Shown: piece after piece, positions 15,838 through 23,018 of the stretch
How positions within the stretch are numbered: the stretch's first letter is position 1
Layout of the letters: every line of letters begins with the position of its first letter
DNA from: a virus
DNA: 23,070 bases
Virus record (IMG/VR): IMGVR_UViG_3300047552_001513
Span: 1-23,070 of that record
Direction: 5' to 3' (one strand)
Translations under genes and position numbers: made by a program
Notes under the pieces: model-generated
The model's database searches: none
What the model was told of the DNA's origin: nothing
The model's input: the letters and a program-made list of their open reading frames with translations, nothing else

Positions 15838-16232
15838 CAGATCACCTGTGTGTCACTAACAACAATGCTTAGGCCGTCGCTTGCAGGGGTTGCGCTCACG
15901 ATGCCTGTTGGACAAATATGGCCTTTGGTTATGCCCTCAAACCAGCGCGTAGCTGCATCGGCTCTATCGCGCCAGACCTCGTAGTCGTTGGTCATTGGTG
16001 CGAGGAGCTTCTTCGAAACCAATAGCCTAAATGATGCTATTTCGCACACGTTTATTGTCAAATCTGCGCCAAACGACACGAGCGGCAACGCGTATCGATG
16101 GGACAAATACGAGTCGGCAACGCGCGAGACGGCCTCCAAAATATCGTCAACGTCATCGTTTGAGACGTCGGAAATGATTTCCGCATCGACTCCGTATTTC
16201 TCGAGTTCTGCGCGCGTTGCGTAGCTTGCCAT
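15834..16232 (-). CDS. DUF1320-type head-tail connector (Mu gp36-like)
   Basis: 132 aa. The N-terminal pattern MASYATRAELEKYGVDAEI followed by DVDDILEAVSRVADSYLSHR matches the all-helical gp36/gp6-like connector fold (ATxAELxxxxG, AIxxAxxxIDxYLxxRY). A middle helix (FRLLVSKKLLAP, then YEVWRDRADAATRWFEGI) continues the fold, with a beta C-terminus. Such proteins form a ring below the portal. The neighbours fit. Confidence 0.82.
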   Translation of the reverse strand: MASYATRAELEKYGVDAEIISDVSNDDVDDILEAVSRVADSYLSHRYALPLVSFGADLTINVCEIASFRLLVSKKLLAPMTNDYEVWRDRADAATRWFEGITKGHICPTGIVSATPASDGLSIVVSDTQVIW

Positions 16233-16520
16233 TTAGAAATAGACCTTGATTGTGCCTGAATTGAGCGTTGATCCTGTGCTCATGATCTGTTTGCATACGA
16301 TATCTTCTGGGATTTTCTCCCAACAAGCCCACGAAACGGTAGCCCCATCCATCAACACAACGGCAAGCGTCATGTCAACGGAGGTAATGATCCGCCTGCT
16401 CGGAAACGGGAGCAGCTTGGTGTCGCTCCCGGCATCATATGACGCATATTTAAGAGCAGACGTGATCGAAACGTCAGCTCTTGCCCCTGGTGCGCATTGA
16501 TCTGCGGTAGGTGCTGCCAT
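16233..16520 (-). CDS. Unknown small virion-region protein
   Basis: 95 aa. It starts MAAPTADQCAPG and has beta-prone segments (IITSVDMTLAVVLMDGATVSW, then LNSGTIKVYF at the end). It lies between the decoration-like and DUF1320 genes. A GAGAT-like site precedes the ATG, which follows the upstream stop directly (TAAT ATG). No family is recognised; it may be a small head or neck protein. It has a notably similar MAAPxA start to the sheath, which is probably coincidental. Confidence 0.5.
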   Translation of the reverse strand: MAAPTADQCAPGARADVSITSALKYASYDAGSDTKLLPFPSRRIITSVDMTLAVVLMDGATVSWACWEKIPEDIVCKQIMSTGSTLNSGTIKVYF

Positions 16521-16521
16521 A

Positions 16522-17208
16522 TTAGATCTCGATCCCTAACCGACCTGTAAACGCTGGGGTATCTGTACCCCCAACGGCGTAGATCGCTCGGACGAACCTG
16601 TTACACGGGCCTAGCGCGACACGTTGACGGCCTAGCGTGCGCCATGTCCAAACATTATCAGCGTTCGCAGATGCGTTTGCGTATGCGAGCGTTACGCCTG
16701 TCGACACTCCGTCCTCGTCCAACAGCAAATAGGAGGCTGCAGTTGTCCAATTGAGATAATACCATCGACCTCCATCGAGCGCGATCTTGAGTACCGCAGT
16801 ACCGCGCGCGCCTGCTGTGTCCACAGTTGCCTTAAAATTACACTCGCGGACGGCAGTGCCTGACAGGGTGAGCGCAGGAGGAGTTGTCCCTGAGCTCGTT
16901 ACGGCGCTTACAGACCCAAACGCTCCAGTCTCCTGAGTTAGCGCAGATCCAAGCGCAGTCCAACTTTTGCAGTCCGCGGAGTGGATAAACGACACGTCAA
17001 GAGTTGGGTTTGTGCCAGTAACTGCGCTGATATCGAGCGTTGCGCGCAGATTACGCGTGGTCCCCATATCGATGATATCGCTCGATGCAAGTCCGGAGGC
17101 CATAGAGGTTGCGAGAGTGCGAGACCAATACGGTTGGACTCGATTGTTTGCGTCTACGATCTGCGAATTGGGCAACTGGATAGGTTTTGCGTCTATGATG
17201 TTGGGCAT
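16522..17208 (-). CDS. Decoration- or head-fibre-like protein with inserted Ig-like domain
   Basis: 228 aa directly after the major capsid gene, the usual place for head decoration proteins. The outer parts form a beta-sandwich-like frame: TRNLRATLDISAVTGTNPTL and DVSFIHSADCKSWTALGSAL before, RFVRAIYAVGGTDTPAFTGR after. This frame recurs as a surface-protein fold in phages. The shared beta domain (about 102-195) interrupts it. No signal peptide. Decoration role is inferred from order, fold and the domain sharing with the capsid protein. Confidence 0.6.
   Translation of the reverse strand: MPNIIDAKPIQLPNSQIVDANNRVQPYWSRTLATSMASGLASSDIIDMGTTRNLRATLDISAVTGTNPTLDVSFIHSADCKSWTALGSALTQETGAFGSVSAVTSSGTTPPALTLSGTAVRECNFKATVDTAGARGTAVLKIALDGGRWYYLNWTTAASYLLLDEDGVSTGVTLAYANASANADNVWTWRTLGRQRVALGPCNRFVRAIYAVGGTDTPAFTGRLGIEI
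16624..16905 (-). other. Shared Ig-like domain, copy in decoration-like protein
   Basis: Residues about 102-195: SSGTTPPALTLSG, GARGTAVLKIALDGGRW, TAASYLLLDEDGVSTGVTL and NVWTW. It is closest to the copy in the major capsid protein, sharing SGTTPP, GARGTAV and NVWT. Confidence 0.8.
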
Positions 17209-17210
17209 TT

Positions 17211-18389
17211 TTACACCGGAATATTCGTGTAAAGGAGTGCAACATCTGGACGCCGCTCGTTTTCGTAGTCGTGCGTAAAGCGCGCGCTAGCATAGTATAG
17301 ATTACTAGCCCAGATCTTGCGATCTCCTAGCACTTTGCGCTCATACTCTGGAGCGACAAGCGATCCGTTCATCCAGAACGCAAGGCTCTTTGGCGCGAGC
17401 AACACAGTTGCTGCCTTTTGGGTGCCTGTTGCGGTCCAAACGTTATTGACGGCGGCGCTTGCGTTTTCGTAGTTTACTGTAACGCCAGTGCTTGCGTCGT
17501 CATCGTCAGGATCGAGCAGACTGAATGTTGCAGCAGTGGTAATCCCTGTTTTCCATGTCAATCCGCCATTGATTGACGTTCGCACAACCGCAGTTCCTCG
17601 AGCTCCAAGTGTAGTGCATTCCATGCGGAAATTGATACGTCGGTTGGGTGTGCCTGTGAGCGTAACATCTGGCGGAGTAGTGCCTGATTCTGTTACCACA
17701 AAGGTGCCGTCCGAGATCGCGCAACGATCCGATATGACTATATCAAGACGATTATCAAACAACGATGGCAAAAGGCTCCATAAATCGATATTTCGGCCTA
17801 CGGAATCCTTGGTTTTGCGCAACTGAGTTGCGACTTTTGAGTGCATCAAAAGGCCGTATCGCTCGAATTCTCGATCGTTTAGAGTGCCCTTGAGGTCAAC
17901 AAACGAGTCATAATTCGCGTAAACTGGAGTTGTTGCGCTGTAAGAGTCGATCACTTGACTTGTCGGCATCCCAGATGATGCAACAGCAGCGCTCATAAGG
18001 GTTGTATCGATCTTTTTGTTGAGCTTTTGCACCCATTGTTTTGCGAATGCTTGCTCAGGAGTCAATGCAGGGCTTGCATCGTTTGCCCATGTGGTAACGT
18101 CTAGCGCAAGACCAGCGCGAGCAACGCTTGCTGTAGTGTAATCGGAGGCGATCGATCGAGGAGTGATATCCACGCCGTCATTTAGATCGGTATAGTTGCC
18201 GATCATAGAGATGTGCGGAATTCGGACCTCTTTTCCGATAGATCCAGGGCCTTCGGGCATGTCTGTCTTGATGACCGCATAGGAAGCCATGCGCGCGCTT
18301 GTAAACGCGTCGGCTTTGCCCATCTCTGTCTTGACAGCTTCGGCCAAGAGCTCGGGTAAAAATACATTTGATTGAGTCGTAGTTGCCAT
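17211..18389 (-). CDS. Major capsid protein with inserted Ig-like domain
   Basis: 392 aa, HK97-fold type. The N-terminal helical region and the core segments are recognisable: ARAGLALDVTTWAND, EQAFAKQWVQKLNKKIDTTLM, then RLDIVISDRC before the insert and KAATVLLAPKSLAFWMNG plus FTHDYENERRPDVALLY after it. The insertion at about residues 231-326 falls between two core strands and would be displayed on the shell surface. GGAGG in the end of the protease gene precedes the ATG by about 7 nt. It is placed after the protease/scaffold gene, as is normal for this class. Confidence 0.88.
   Translation of the reverse strand: MATTTQSNVFLPELLAEAVKTEMGKADAFTSARMASYAVIKTDMPEGPGSIGKEVRIPHISMIGNYTDLNDGVDITPRSIASDYTTASVARAGLALDVTTWANDASPALTPEQAFAKQWVQKLNKKIDTTLMSAAVASSGMPTSQVIDSYSATTPVYANYDSFVDLKGTLNDREFERYGLLMHSKVATQLRKTKDSVGRNIDLWSLLPSLFDNRLDIVISDRCAISDGTFVVTESGTTPPDVTLTGTPNRRINFRMECTTLGARGTAVVRTSINGGLTWKTGITTAATFSLLDPDDDDASTGVTVNYENASAAVNNVWTATGTQKAATVLLAPKSLAFWMNGSLVAPEYERKVLGDRKIWASNLYYASARFTHDYENERRPDVALLYTNIPV
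17412..17699 (-). other. Shared Ig-like domain, copy in major capsid protein
   Basis: Residues about 231-326: ESGTTPPDVTLTG, GARGTAVVRTSINGGLTW, TAATFSLLD, an acidic DDDD run, STGVTVNY and NVWTATG. It aligns closely with the decoration-like copy. Confidence 0.8.
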
Positions 18390-18826
18390 TATTTAACCTC
18401 CACTGCACGCACGCGCAGCCACATGTCCCGATCCGCCTGATAACATCTACGAAGTTGCATCGCATCATTTTTAGCAGCAAGTTCTTCAACCGTAAGCCCC
18501 TCAAAGCGCCCTTCAAGAGAGCTCCCTTCGACAGGAGTACGCGTTGGAGCGCTTGCTTTAGGCGCATGCTCTATAAACGAGCGCACGCACTCTGTAGATT
18601 GCTTCCCAAGCCATTCGCGCACCGATCTTTCGATGGGCAACGATTCGATTTGCGCCTTTAGATCTGCGCTTTCACGATCACTTGCCGAGCGCTCGAAAGC
18701 TTCGAGCTTTGCACGCACAGCATCTGCTTCTGTTTTGACTGCGCGCACGGCACCTAGCACAGCATCGTGTGACGGAGCGCACGAAAGCGCCGCGGCAATT
18801 TCTGAAAACAATTCATCCAAATTCAT
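18389..18826 (-). CDS. Nested in-frame scaffold protein
   Basis: An ATG at 18824-18826 (residue 156 of the protease) is preceded by AAGGAGA, the best ribosome-binding site in the area, with five nt between AAGGAG and ATG. It would give a 145-aa helical, charged protein beginning MNLDELFSEIAAAL, which matches a scaffold. This resembles the lambda C/Nu3 arrangement, where an internal start yields extra scaffold copies. Confidence 0.7.
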   Translation of the reverse strand: MNLDELFSEIAAALSCAPSHDAVLGAVRAVKTEADAVRAKLEAFERSASDRESADLKAQIESLPIERSVREWLGKQSTECVRSFIEHAPKASAPTRTPVEGSSLEGRFEGLTVEELAAKNDAMQLRRCYQADRDMWLRVRAVEVK

Positions 18827-19291
18827 GCGTTCTCCTTGTTCTGACCTCGAAAGGCTATTCGGATTCGAAGGCAACCCAGTCAACGATATTTCCAAAAGCG
18901 TGTTTCCGCTCAATCTGTAAGTGCCTTTGTTCTTGTCTATCCACTCTGCGCGATCTGAAGTGGCGCGTATGGACGCACCTCGCATAAGCTTGCGCTTATA
19001 CAACTGATAGAGTCGTTCCGCAAGAGGATTTAGATCATCCGTAAGAAACCTCACGCCTCCAACGAGTTGCCCGGCCTCTACGCGCACGCTTTCCGCCGTG
19101 CCGACGGGGATACTGGCGTCATGGTTAAAAAACACAGGAGACCCTCCGGCAACATAGCGCGATAGGTCCCAATCTTGCGAGATTATAGACCCATGAGAGT
19201 CAAGGTCTTCTGTCGAAAACACAAACTGAATCGATCTGTCATCGGTGAATTCTTGCTCTGGCGTTTGCGCGTATCTTGTAATGGTCTTCAT
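18389..19291 (-). CDS. Prohead protease (S78/HK97 type) fused to scaffold
   Basis: 300 aa. Residues 1-~150 are the protease: catalytic His at about 57 in FFNHDASIPVGTAESV, nucleophile Ser at about 107 in MRGASIRA, and a Glu at about 134 in LLEISLTGLPSNPNSL, giving the family spacing. Residues after ~155 are long charged helices (VKTEADAVRAKLEAFERSAS and on) typical of scaffold. The enzyme would cut the scaffold and the capsid N-terminus during maturation. The start overlaps the portal stop as ATGA. A strong internal start is described separately. Confidence 0.88.
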   Translation of the reverse strand: MKTITRYAQTPEQEFTDDRSIQFVFSTEDLDSHGSIISQDWDLSRYVAGGSPVFFNHDASIPVGTAESVRVEAGQLVGGVRFLTDDLNPLAERLYQLYKRKLMRGASIRATSDRAEWIDKNKGTYRLSGNTLLEISLTGLPSNPNSLSRSEQGERMNLDELFSEIAAALSCAPSHDAVLGAVRAVKTEADAVRAKLEAFERSASDRESADLKAQIESLPIERSVREWLGKQSTECVRSFIEHAPKASAPTRTPVEGSSLEGRFEGLTVEELAAKNDAMQLRRCYQADRDMWLRVRAVEVK

Positions 19292-20430
19292 TGTGTACCG
19301 TTTGCGCTCGTCTCGCTCGTTGTCTCAATCGTGGTCTCGTCTCCGGTTGGCTCCAAGAGCATCAGCTCTCGCGCTTCAGCTTGAGAGATCTTTACACCTG
19401 CGCCTATAGCCCCAACAAGCGCTTGGCTGTTACTCTGGCGCGCTGCAGCTTCGATGCGATCATCTTCGATATCGTCCATATCTCGCAATGGCACCTGATA
19501 TTCGTAACCAAATCTTGCACCAAAAGGCGCCAAGATCTGAGAGTGCACGCAAGATCCAAAAGCCTTGTTATCTATCGCCCAGCGCATTGTTGTGGCCTCC
19601 ATGTGGACGCTCGCAACTTGACCAGTCCCTGCGCTCGCCTGCATGCCAAGGTTTGCACCAACGATTCCAATCGAAATCTCTTGCTGCGCGATCTTCATCT
19701 GCTCGAAAAAAACCTCATACGTCTTAGCCTGCGCCTCCAAGAGCGCAAGCTTATCTTCTCCGACAAGGCCAATAACGCCATTTCTGCCCATCGAGCGCAG
19801 GCTTTCGACCGTGGCTTTTCGTCGATCTCCTTCAGCGCTATTGAGCACAAAGATCCCTGTGCCGTGTCTATTGGAGTAGTTGCCGCAGTCATCGAGCGCA
19901 TACTGTGTCAGCAATACCCAGCGAGATAGCGATCGATACAACCCATAGACCCACGGACGTTCACGGCTTTCCGTTGATAGGATAGACCAACGGCCGCCGC
20001 CGATATTGAGCTCGATCTCGCCTTTTGCAGTGCGGAAAAACCACTTATCGTTCATTTTATCGTACCGCAAAAACCTTGCGTTCTGCCTATATAATCTAGG
20101 ATATGTAACACCCATTATACGAGTTGGAACAGTCTCGACAAGACAGAACCCTTGCATAAGCATATCACGCTTTATGGATACTTCTTCTTCGAACGGGCAA
20201 ATGTTGTTCCAGATCTTGCCGATCTCTTTCGCGTCATCGTGCCAGTCAAGAACCATAGGAGCTTTGATTCGAGTCGTAAGCGCACTAGCTACGCGCAGAT
20301 CTTTGGAGCTAATCCACTCCGCAAGGTCTGCGCACATAACAAAGTTACCAGCATCGGCAAGCGTTTCGGCAGATTTAACCGTAGACGGTGTCCATGTAAT
20401 CGTTGCGGTAAACGGTGCCAGTTCCACCAT
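19288..20430 (-). CDS. Portal protein (DUF935 / Mu gp29-like)
   Basis: 380 aa. The C-terminal half has the family signature: an amphipathic EQMKIAQQEISIGIVGANLG helix, a short Gly/Ser loop (ASAGTGQVASVH), then AIDNKAFGSCVHSQILAPFG and FGYEYQVPLRD. The N-terminal half contains LTTRIKAPMVLDW, RDMLMQGFCLVETV and NARFLRYD, typical of portal wing/stem regions. The protein forms the dodecameric DNA gate at a capsid vertex. Only ATG 20428-20430 is available upstream of a stop. It has no Shine-Dalgarno match and follows a hairpin directly. Confidence 0.85.
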   Translation of the reverse strand: MVELAPFTATITWTPSTVKSAETLADAGNFVMCADLAEWISSKDLRVASALTTRIKAPMVLDWHDDAKEIGKIWNNICPFEEEVSIKRDMLMQGFCLVETVPTRIMGVTYPRLYRQNARFLRYDKMNDKWFFRTAKGEIELNIGGGRWSILSTESRERPWVYGLYRSLSRWVLLTQYALDDCGNYSNRHGTGIFVLNSAEGDRRKATVESLRSMGRNGVIGLVGEDKLALLEAQAKTYEVFFEQMKIAQQEISIGIVGANLGMQASAGTGQVASVHMEATTMRWAIDNKAFGSCVHSQILAPFGARFGYEYQVPLRDMDDIEDDRIEAAARQSNSQALVGAIGAGVKISQAEARELMLLEPTGDETTIETTSETSANGTQ

Positions 20431-20431
20431 A

Positions 20432-20493
20432 CGCGCACTTTGCTATGAGTGCGCGCAGATGTCAAATAAAAAAGTTCCGAACGCAGATGTCAA
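20432..20493 (-). promoter_or_regulatory. Direct repeat of TTGACATCTGCG and hairpin before the portal gene
   Basis: TTGACATCTGCG occurs twice on the minus strand (20482-20493 and 20454-20465), 28 nt apart. Both begin with a perfect -35-like TTGACA. The upstream one has TTTATT 17 nt later (a 4/6 -10 match). An 8-bp stem CGCGCACT/AGTGCGCG (20432-20439 and 20448-20455, loop 8 nt) directly precedes the portal ATG. This is the only sizeable non-coding gap in the head genes. Promoter or operator function is inferred. Confidence 0.4.
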
Positions 20494-20717
20494 TTGGGAA
20501 ATAGCTTAGACCAAAAAGATTTGTGAAATCTCACAAACTGACGACTGGCCAACCATTGCCACAATATGCGCAGCCTTAGGCTCGTGACATTGAATTCTGA
20601 CCTGTAAACCAGCCCTCTTTCGTCGATCCAGGCTACACGAGCTCGCTCCAAATGAACGGATTCAACGAGCATTAACGGGCCTCCGCTCTTATGTCTCACA
20701 ACGTCTCCATGGTTCAT
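20490..20717 (-). CDS. YodC-like protein (DUF2158)
   Basis: 75 aa. The opening NHGDVVRHKSGGPLMLVESV is nearly the diagnostic DUF2158 pattern (GDVVxLKSGGPxMTV), followed by ARVAWIDERGLVYRSEF, matching the W-x-D...F second half. Such small SH3-like proteins of unknown role occur in bacteria and phages. The C-terminal ~25 residues are Trp/Arg-rich and basic. AGGAG precedes the ATG by about 8 nt. Its stop region contains the first TTGACATCTGCG repeat. Confidence 0.75.
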   Translation of the reverse strand: MNHGDVVRHKSGGPLMLVESVHLERARVAWIDERGLVYRSEFNVTSLRLRILWQWLASRQFVRFHKSFWSKLFPN

Positions 20718-20732
20718 TTTTCATCTCCTCTG

Positions 20733-22157
20733 TCAACTGTCCCACGTTTGCGCCATAGCAGCGCATACCGTATCGCCTAGGTCGATATGATGCACGCATA
20801 GCGCCAGAGCATCGGCGATGTCAGGCGATTTATGCACGCGTTTCTTGAGTTCGTCTTTCGATTCAACCTTGCGCTTGCCGTCGGGGGAGTAGGAGAAACG
20901 CGCGCAAATGAGCTGTGAGCGCACTTCGTCGGCGATGTCCTTCTGCGGAATCGAAGCGCTCTCAAGCCATGCCGCAAGGTCAAACCACAGTTGATCGCGC
21001 ATGCGCACATAGTGCGGCGACGTGCTCGATGATTGGTACATCACGCTCACGAGGTTTATACGTGGCTCGTATTTGTAGCGATCGCGTAGGATGTCAAACA
21101 CGCCGCCGCCATTGGTGCAGTCGATCTTGACGTGTACACGCAGGCAAGTATCGCGCAGCCATCGCTCGATCTCTGAGCCTACGCGCGCTGCGATCTGAAC
21201 GTTGTCTTCCTTTTTATACGAGCGGATCTTTTCGACATGATACCCCAGGCGGACAGCCATGGCGCTTGAGTCCTCGCCAAATCGCGCAACGTCGACGCCA
21301 ATATGTACGTCGCCCTCCATGGAGACGTTGGTTCGATTGAGCGCAGCAAGCGCAACCTGATTCGTAATCACCGTATCAAGCGAGGACGAGGGAAAGTTTC
21401 CCTCAACGCGCACGTTCCAGAAGTAAGATCCCTCTTGGTAGTCCTGTCTGCACCTATCGATCCAATCCATGTTCGCCAGATTCTCGTAGCGCCATGTTCC
21501 ATTCTCGCGCACGTTTTCGCGCGCAGCGTCTAGACTGGACAGATGTATAGTTTTCCACGAGCTCCCAGGTTGATGCTGTTGGTAAAATCCTCCATATGGT
21601 ATCGTTGGATTTGATATGCAAACAACTTTACCATTAGGTACAGTACTAACGACATCCAATATGTCATTAGATAACCCGCTAGCTTCATCACATATGTATA
21701 GTATTTTGCCAGAAAACCCTGCGGCCTGCTCTCGTTTGGTATTGCCTGTAAAGCCAAATATCGATCTCCCGTCCGGATATTTCACGCCATCCGCTACCGA
21801 CTGATATATGCGCGCTCCAGATGATACAACCATAGAGTTGCCAACGCGCTTAACGTCGGTCCATAATATGTTATTAAGCTGTTTATATGATGGCGCTATC
21901 ATTATCACTCTAGAGTCAGCATAGCACATAGTCCAATACCATGCTAACATTGCACACGAAAAGGACTTCCCCGTCTTATGGCCTGAACGCGCGCTCACGT
22001 GATCATATGATGCCACGGCTCGCATAAACTCGCGTTGCTTGCTCCATAGGCGAATCTTCTTGCGCGCATGTCCGAACTCAAACGCCGTCTCGGCGAAATA
22101 GTCCGGCCTTTCGCGCCATTCGAGCACGGTCAGCTTGGTGATGTCTCGTGCGCTCAT
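20733..22157 (-). CDS. terL: Terminase large subunit (DNA packaging ATPase/nuclease)
   Basis: 474 aa. The ATPase has Walker A SGHKTGKS (about 58-65), Walker B ILYICDEA with catalytic Asp157-Glu158, and a coupling motif ISNPT (about 181-185). The nuclease has the RNase H-like acids in GVDVARFGEDSSA (Asp289), VKIDCTNGGG (Asp346) and SPDIADALAL (Asp446). The length is normal. Start at ATG 22155-22157, with AAGGA about 6 nt upstream, overlapping the 46-aa gene as ATGA. It drives DNA into the prohead with the small subunit and portal. Confidence 0.93.
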   Translation of the reverse strand: MSARDITKLTVLEWRERPDYFAETAFEFGHARKKIRLWSKQREFMRAVASYDHVSARSGHKTGKSFSCAMLAWYWTMCYADSRVIMIAPSYKQLNNILWTDVKRVGNSMVVSSGARIYQSVADGVKYPDGRSIFGFTGNTKREQAAGFSGKILYICDEASGLSNDILDVVSTVPNGKVVCISNPTIPYGGFYQQHQPGSSWKTIHLSSLDAARENVRENGTWRYENLANMDWIDRCRQDYQEGSYFWNVRVEGNFPSSSLDTVITNQVALAALNRTNVSMEGDVHIGVDVARFGEDSSAMAVRLGYHVEKIRSYKKEDNVQIAARVGSEIERWLRDTCLRVHVKIDCTNGGGVFDILRDRYKYEPRINLVSVMYQSSSTSPHYVRMRDQLWFDLAAWLESASIPQKDIADEVRSQLICARFSYSPDGKRKVESKDELKKRVHKSPDIADALALCVHHIDLGDTVCAAMAQTWDS

Positions 22158-22294
22158 TCTAGGTCCTTGATGTCGTCCATGAAGTCATCATCATCGTCGC
22201 CATCGTCATCGAACATGCGCTCAACAGCTTCGATCATGCGAAGCATAAGCGCCTCACGAGCGCGCTCTTGTTCACTCTGATTTCGCGCGCTCAT
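22154..22294 (-). CDS. Small acidic protein (46 aa)
   Basis: The frame opens at ATG 22292-22294, where AGAGGAG lies about 10 nt upstream, and ends at TGA overlapping the large terminase start as ATGA. The first half is a charged amphipathic helix (EQERAREALMLRMIEAVERM); the second is a run of aspartates (FDDDGDDDDDF) ending MDDIKDLE. It overlaps the candidate small terminase by 23 nt. It may be a linker or accessory protein for terminase; no family is recognised. Confidence 0.65.
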   Translation of the reverse strand: MSARNQSEQERAREALMLRMIEAVERMFDDDGDDDDDFMDDIKDLE

Positions 22295-22679
22295 TGCGTT
22301 TCATCTCCTCTATTTCGCTCAAGATCCCGCTATATCCGCCATCGTCAGCGGTATCGAGCGCAGATGCGGCTTTACGCGCTGCTATGCGCCCCTCTACATC
22401 TGCGCGCTGTTTTACGCATCGATTGATCGCCTGCGACAACTCGCCGAGCGATTTAAAATCCAACGATTCGCTGGCGCTGTTGAATGCTTTCCGCAATGAT
22501 AGGATCATCTCGCTGAGCATAGCCAAGCTCTCGCTATCGCTTGCGCCGTCTCCCATCGCAGCAAGTATAGCGTCATCCGCGCCACGTCGTTTGAGCGCGC
22601 TCCTGTTATCGCCTGTAAGCGCAACAACGCGATCAACACCGATCCCAGATTTCGCGGCGAGCTTCGAAACGTCAGCCAT
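22272..22679 (-). CDS. Candidate terminase small subunit
   Basis: 135 aa from ATG 22677-22679, which overlaps the 59-aa gene by 8 nt. A TTG at 22724 is an alternative but would overlap that gene far more. It is helical and charged: ADVSKLAAKSGIGVDRVVAL at the start suits a helix-turn-helix, then a long coiled helix region with LSLRKAFNSASESLDFKSLG and a basic/acidic C-terminus. Small terminases share this size and location but diverge strongly. Assignment rests on position before the large terminase. Confidence 0.5.
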   Translation of the reverse strand: MADVSKLAAKSGIGVDRVVALTGDNRSALKRRGADDAILAAMGDGASDSESLAMLSEMILSLRKAFNSASESLDFKSLGELSQAINRCVKQRADVEGRIAARKAASALDTADDGGYSGILSEIEEMKRNERAKSE

Positions 22680-22851
22680 CGCAGGCGGACTCTCGGAGTA
22701 GAGCCCCGGCTCTGTTTTTTTCAACAGACCTGCGCGCTTTTGTTTTTACTCTGTTAAATCCACAGCATTCTCCGCATGCGTGCACGCCATGCACAGTATG
22801 GATGCGCTCATATGGGCGGGATGCCTTTTTTGATCCGTAAGCGCGCATCAT
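22672..22851 (-). CDS. Small basic His/Cys-rich protein (59 aa)
   Basis: The frame opens with ATG ATG at 22851 and closes at TGA 22672-22674. Both ends overlap neighbours (ATGA upstream, 8 nt downstream), which supports it. The middle has IHTVHGVHACGECCGF, with three His and three Cys in 13 residues, a likely metal-binding knuckle. A basic helix (NRVKTKARRSVEKNRAGALL) follows and could bind nucleic acid. No known family; a small zinc-binding regulator or packaging accessory are both possible. Confidence 0.6.
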   Translation of the reverse strand: MMRAYGSKKASRPYERIHTVHGVHACGECCGFNRVKTKARRSVEKNRAGALLRESACDG

Positions 22852-23018
22852 TCGCTCACTCGTTCTAACGCGCGTTTAATAAGCCCGTTGATCTTGCAAC
22901 CCAGCCCCCCTGGTTTGCGCTCGAAGTCCACCTTAATATTGACGACCTTGTCAACCTTACCGCCTGCGCGTTCTCGGTTGGTTCGTCGTGGTCGTTTTGC
23001 TTCTGTTGCTTGCTCCAT
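22848..23018 (-). CDS. Small basic protein (56 aa)
   Basis: Starts at ATG 23016-23018, inside a 13-bp inverted repeat, and ends with an ATGA overlap. The first 20 residues are polar and basic (EQATEAKRPRRTNRERAGG), then KVVNIKVDFERKPGGLGCKI and a helix INGLIKRALERVSE. A beta-beta-helix small DNA-binding protein would fit. A different minus frame (22865..23062) is open in the same place, but this one shows better protein-like sequence and junctions. Translation may need no leader: a possible promoter places the transcript start near the ATG. Confidence 0.6.
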   Translation of the reverse strand: MEQATEAKRPRRTNRERAGGKVDKVVNIKVDFERKPGGLGCKINGLIKRALERVSE

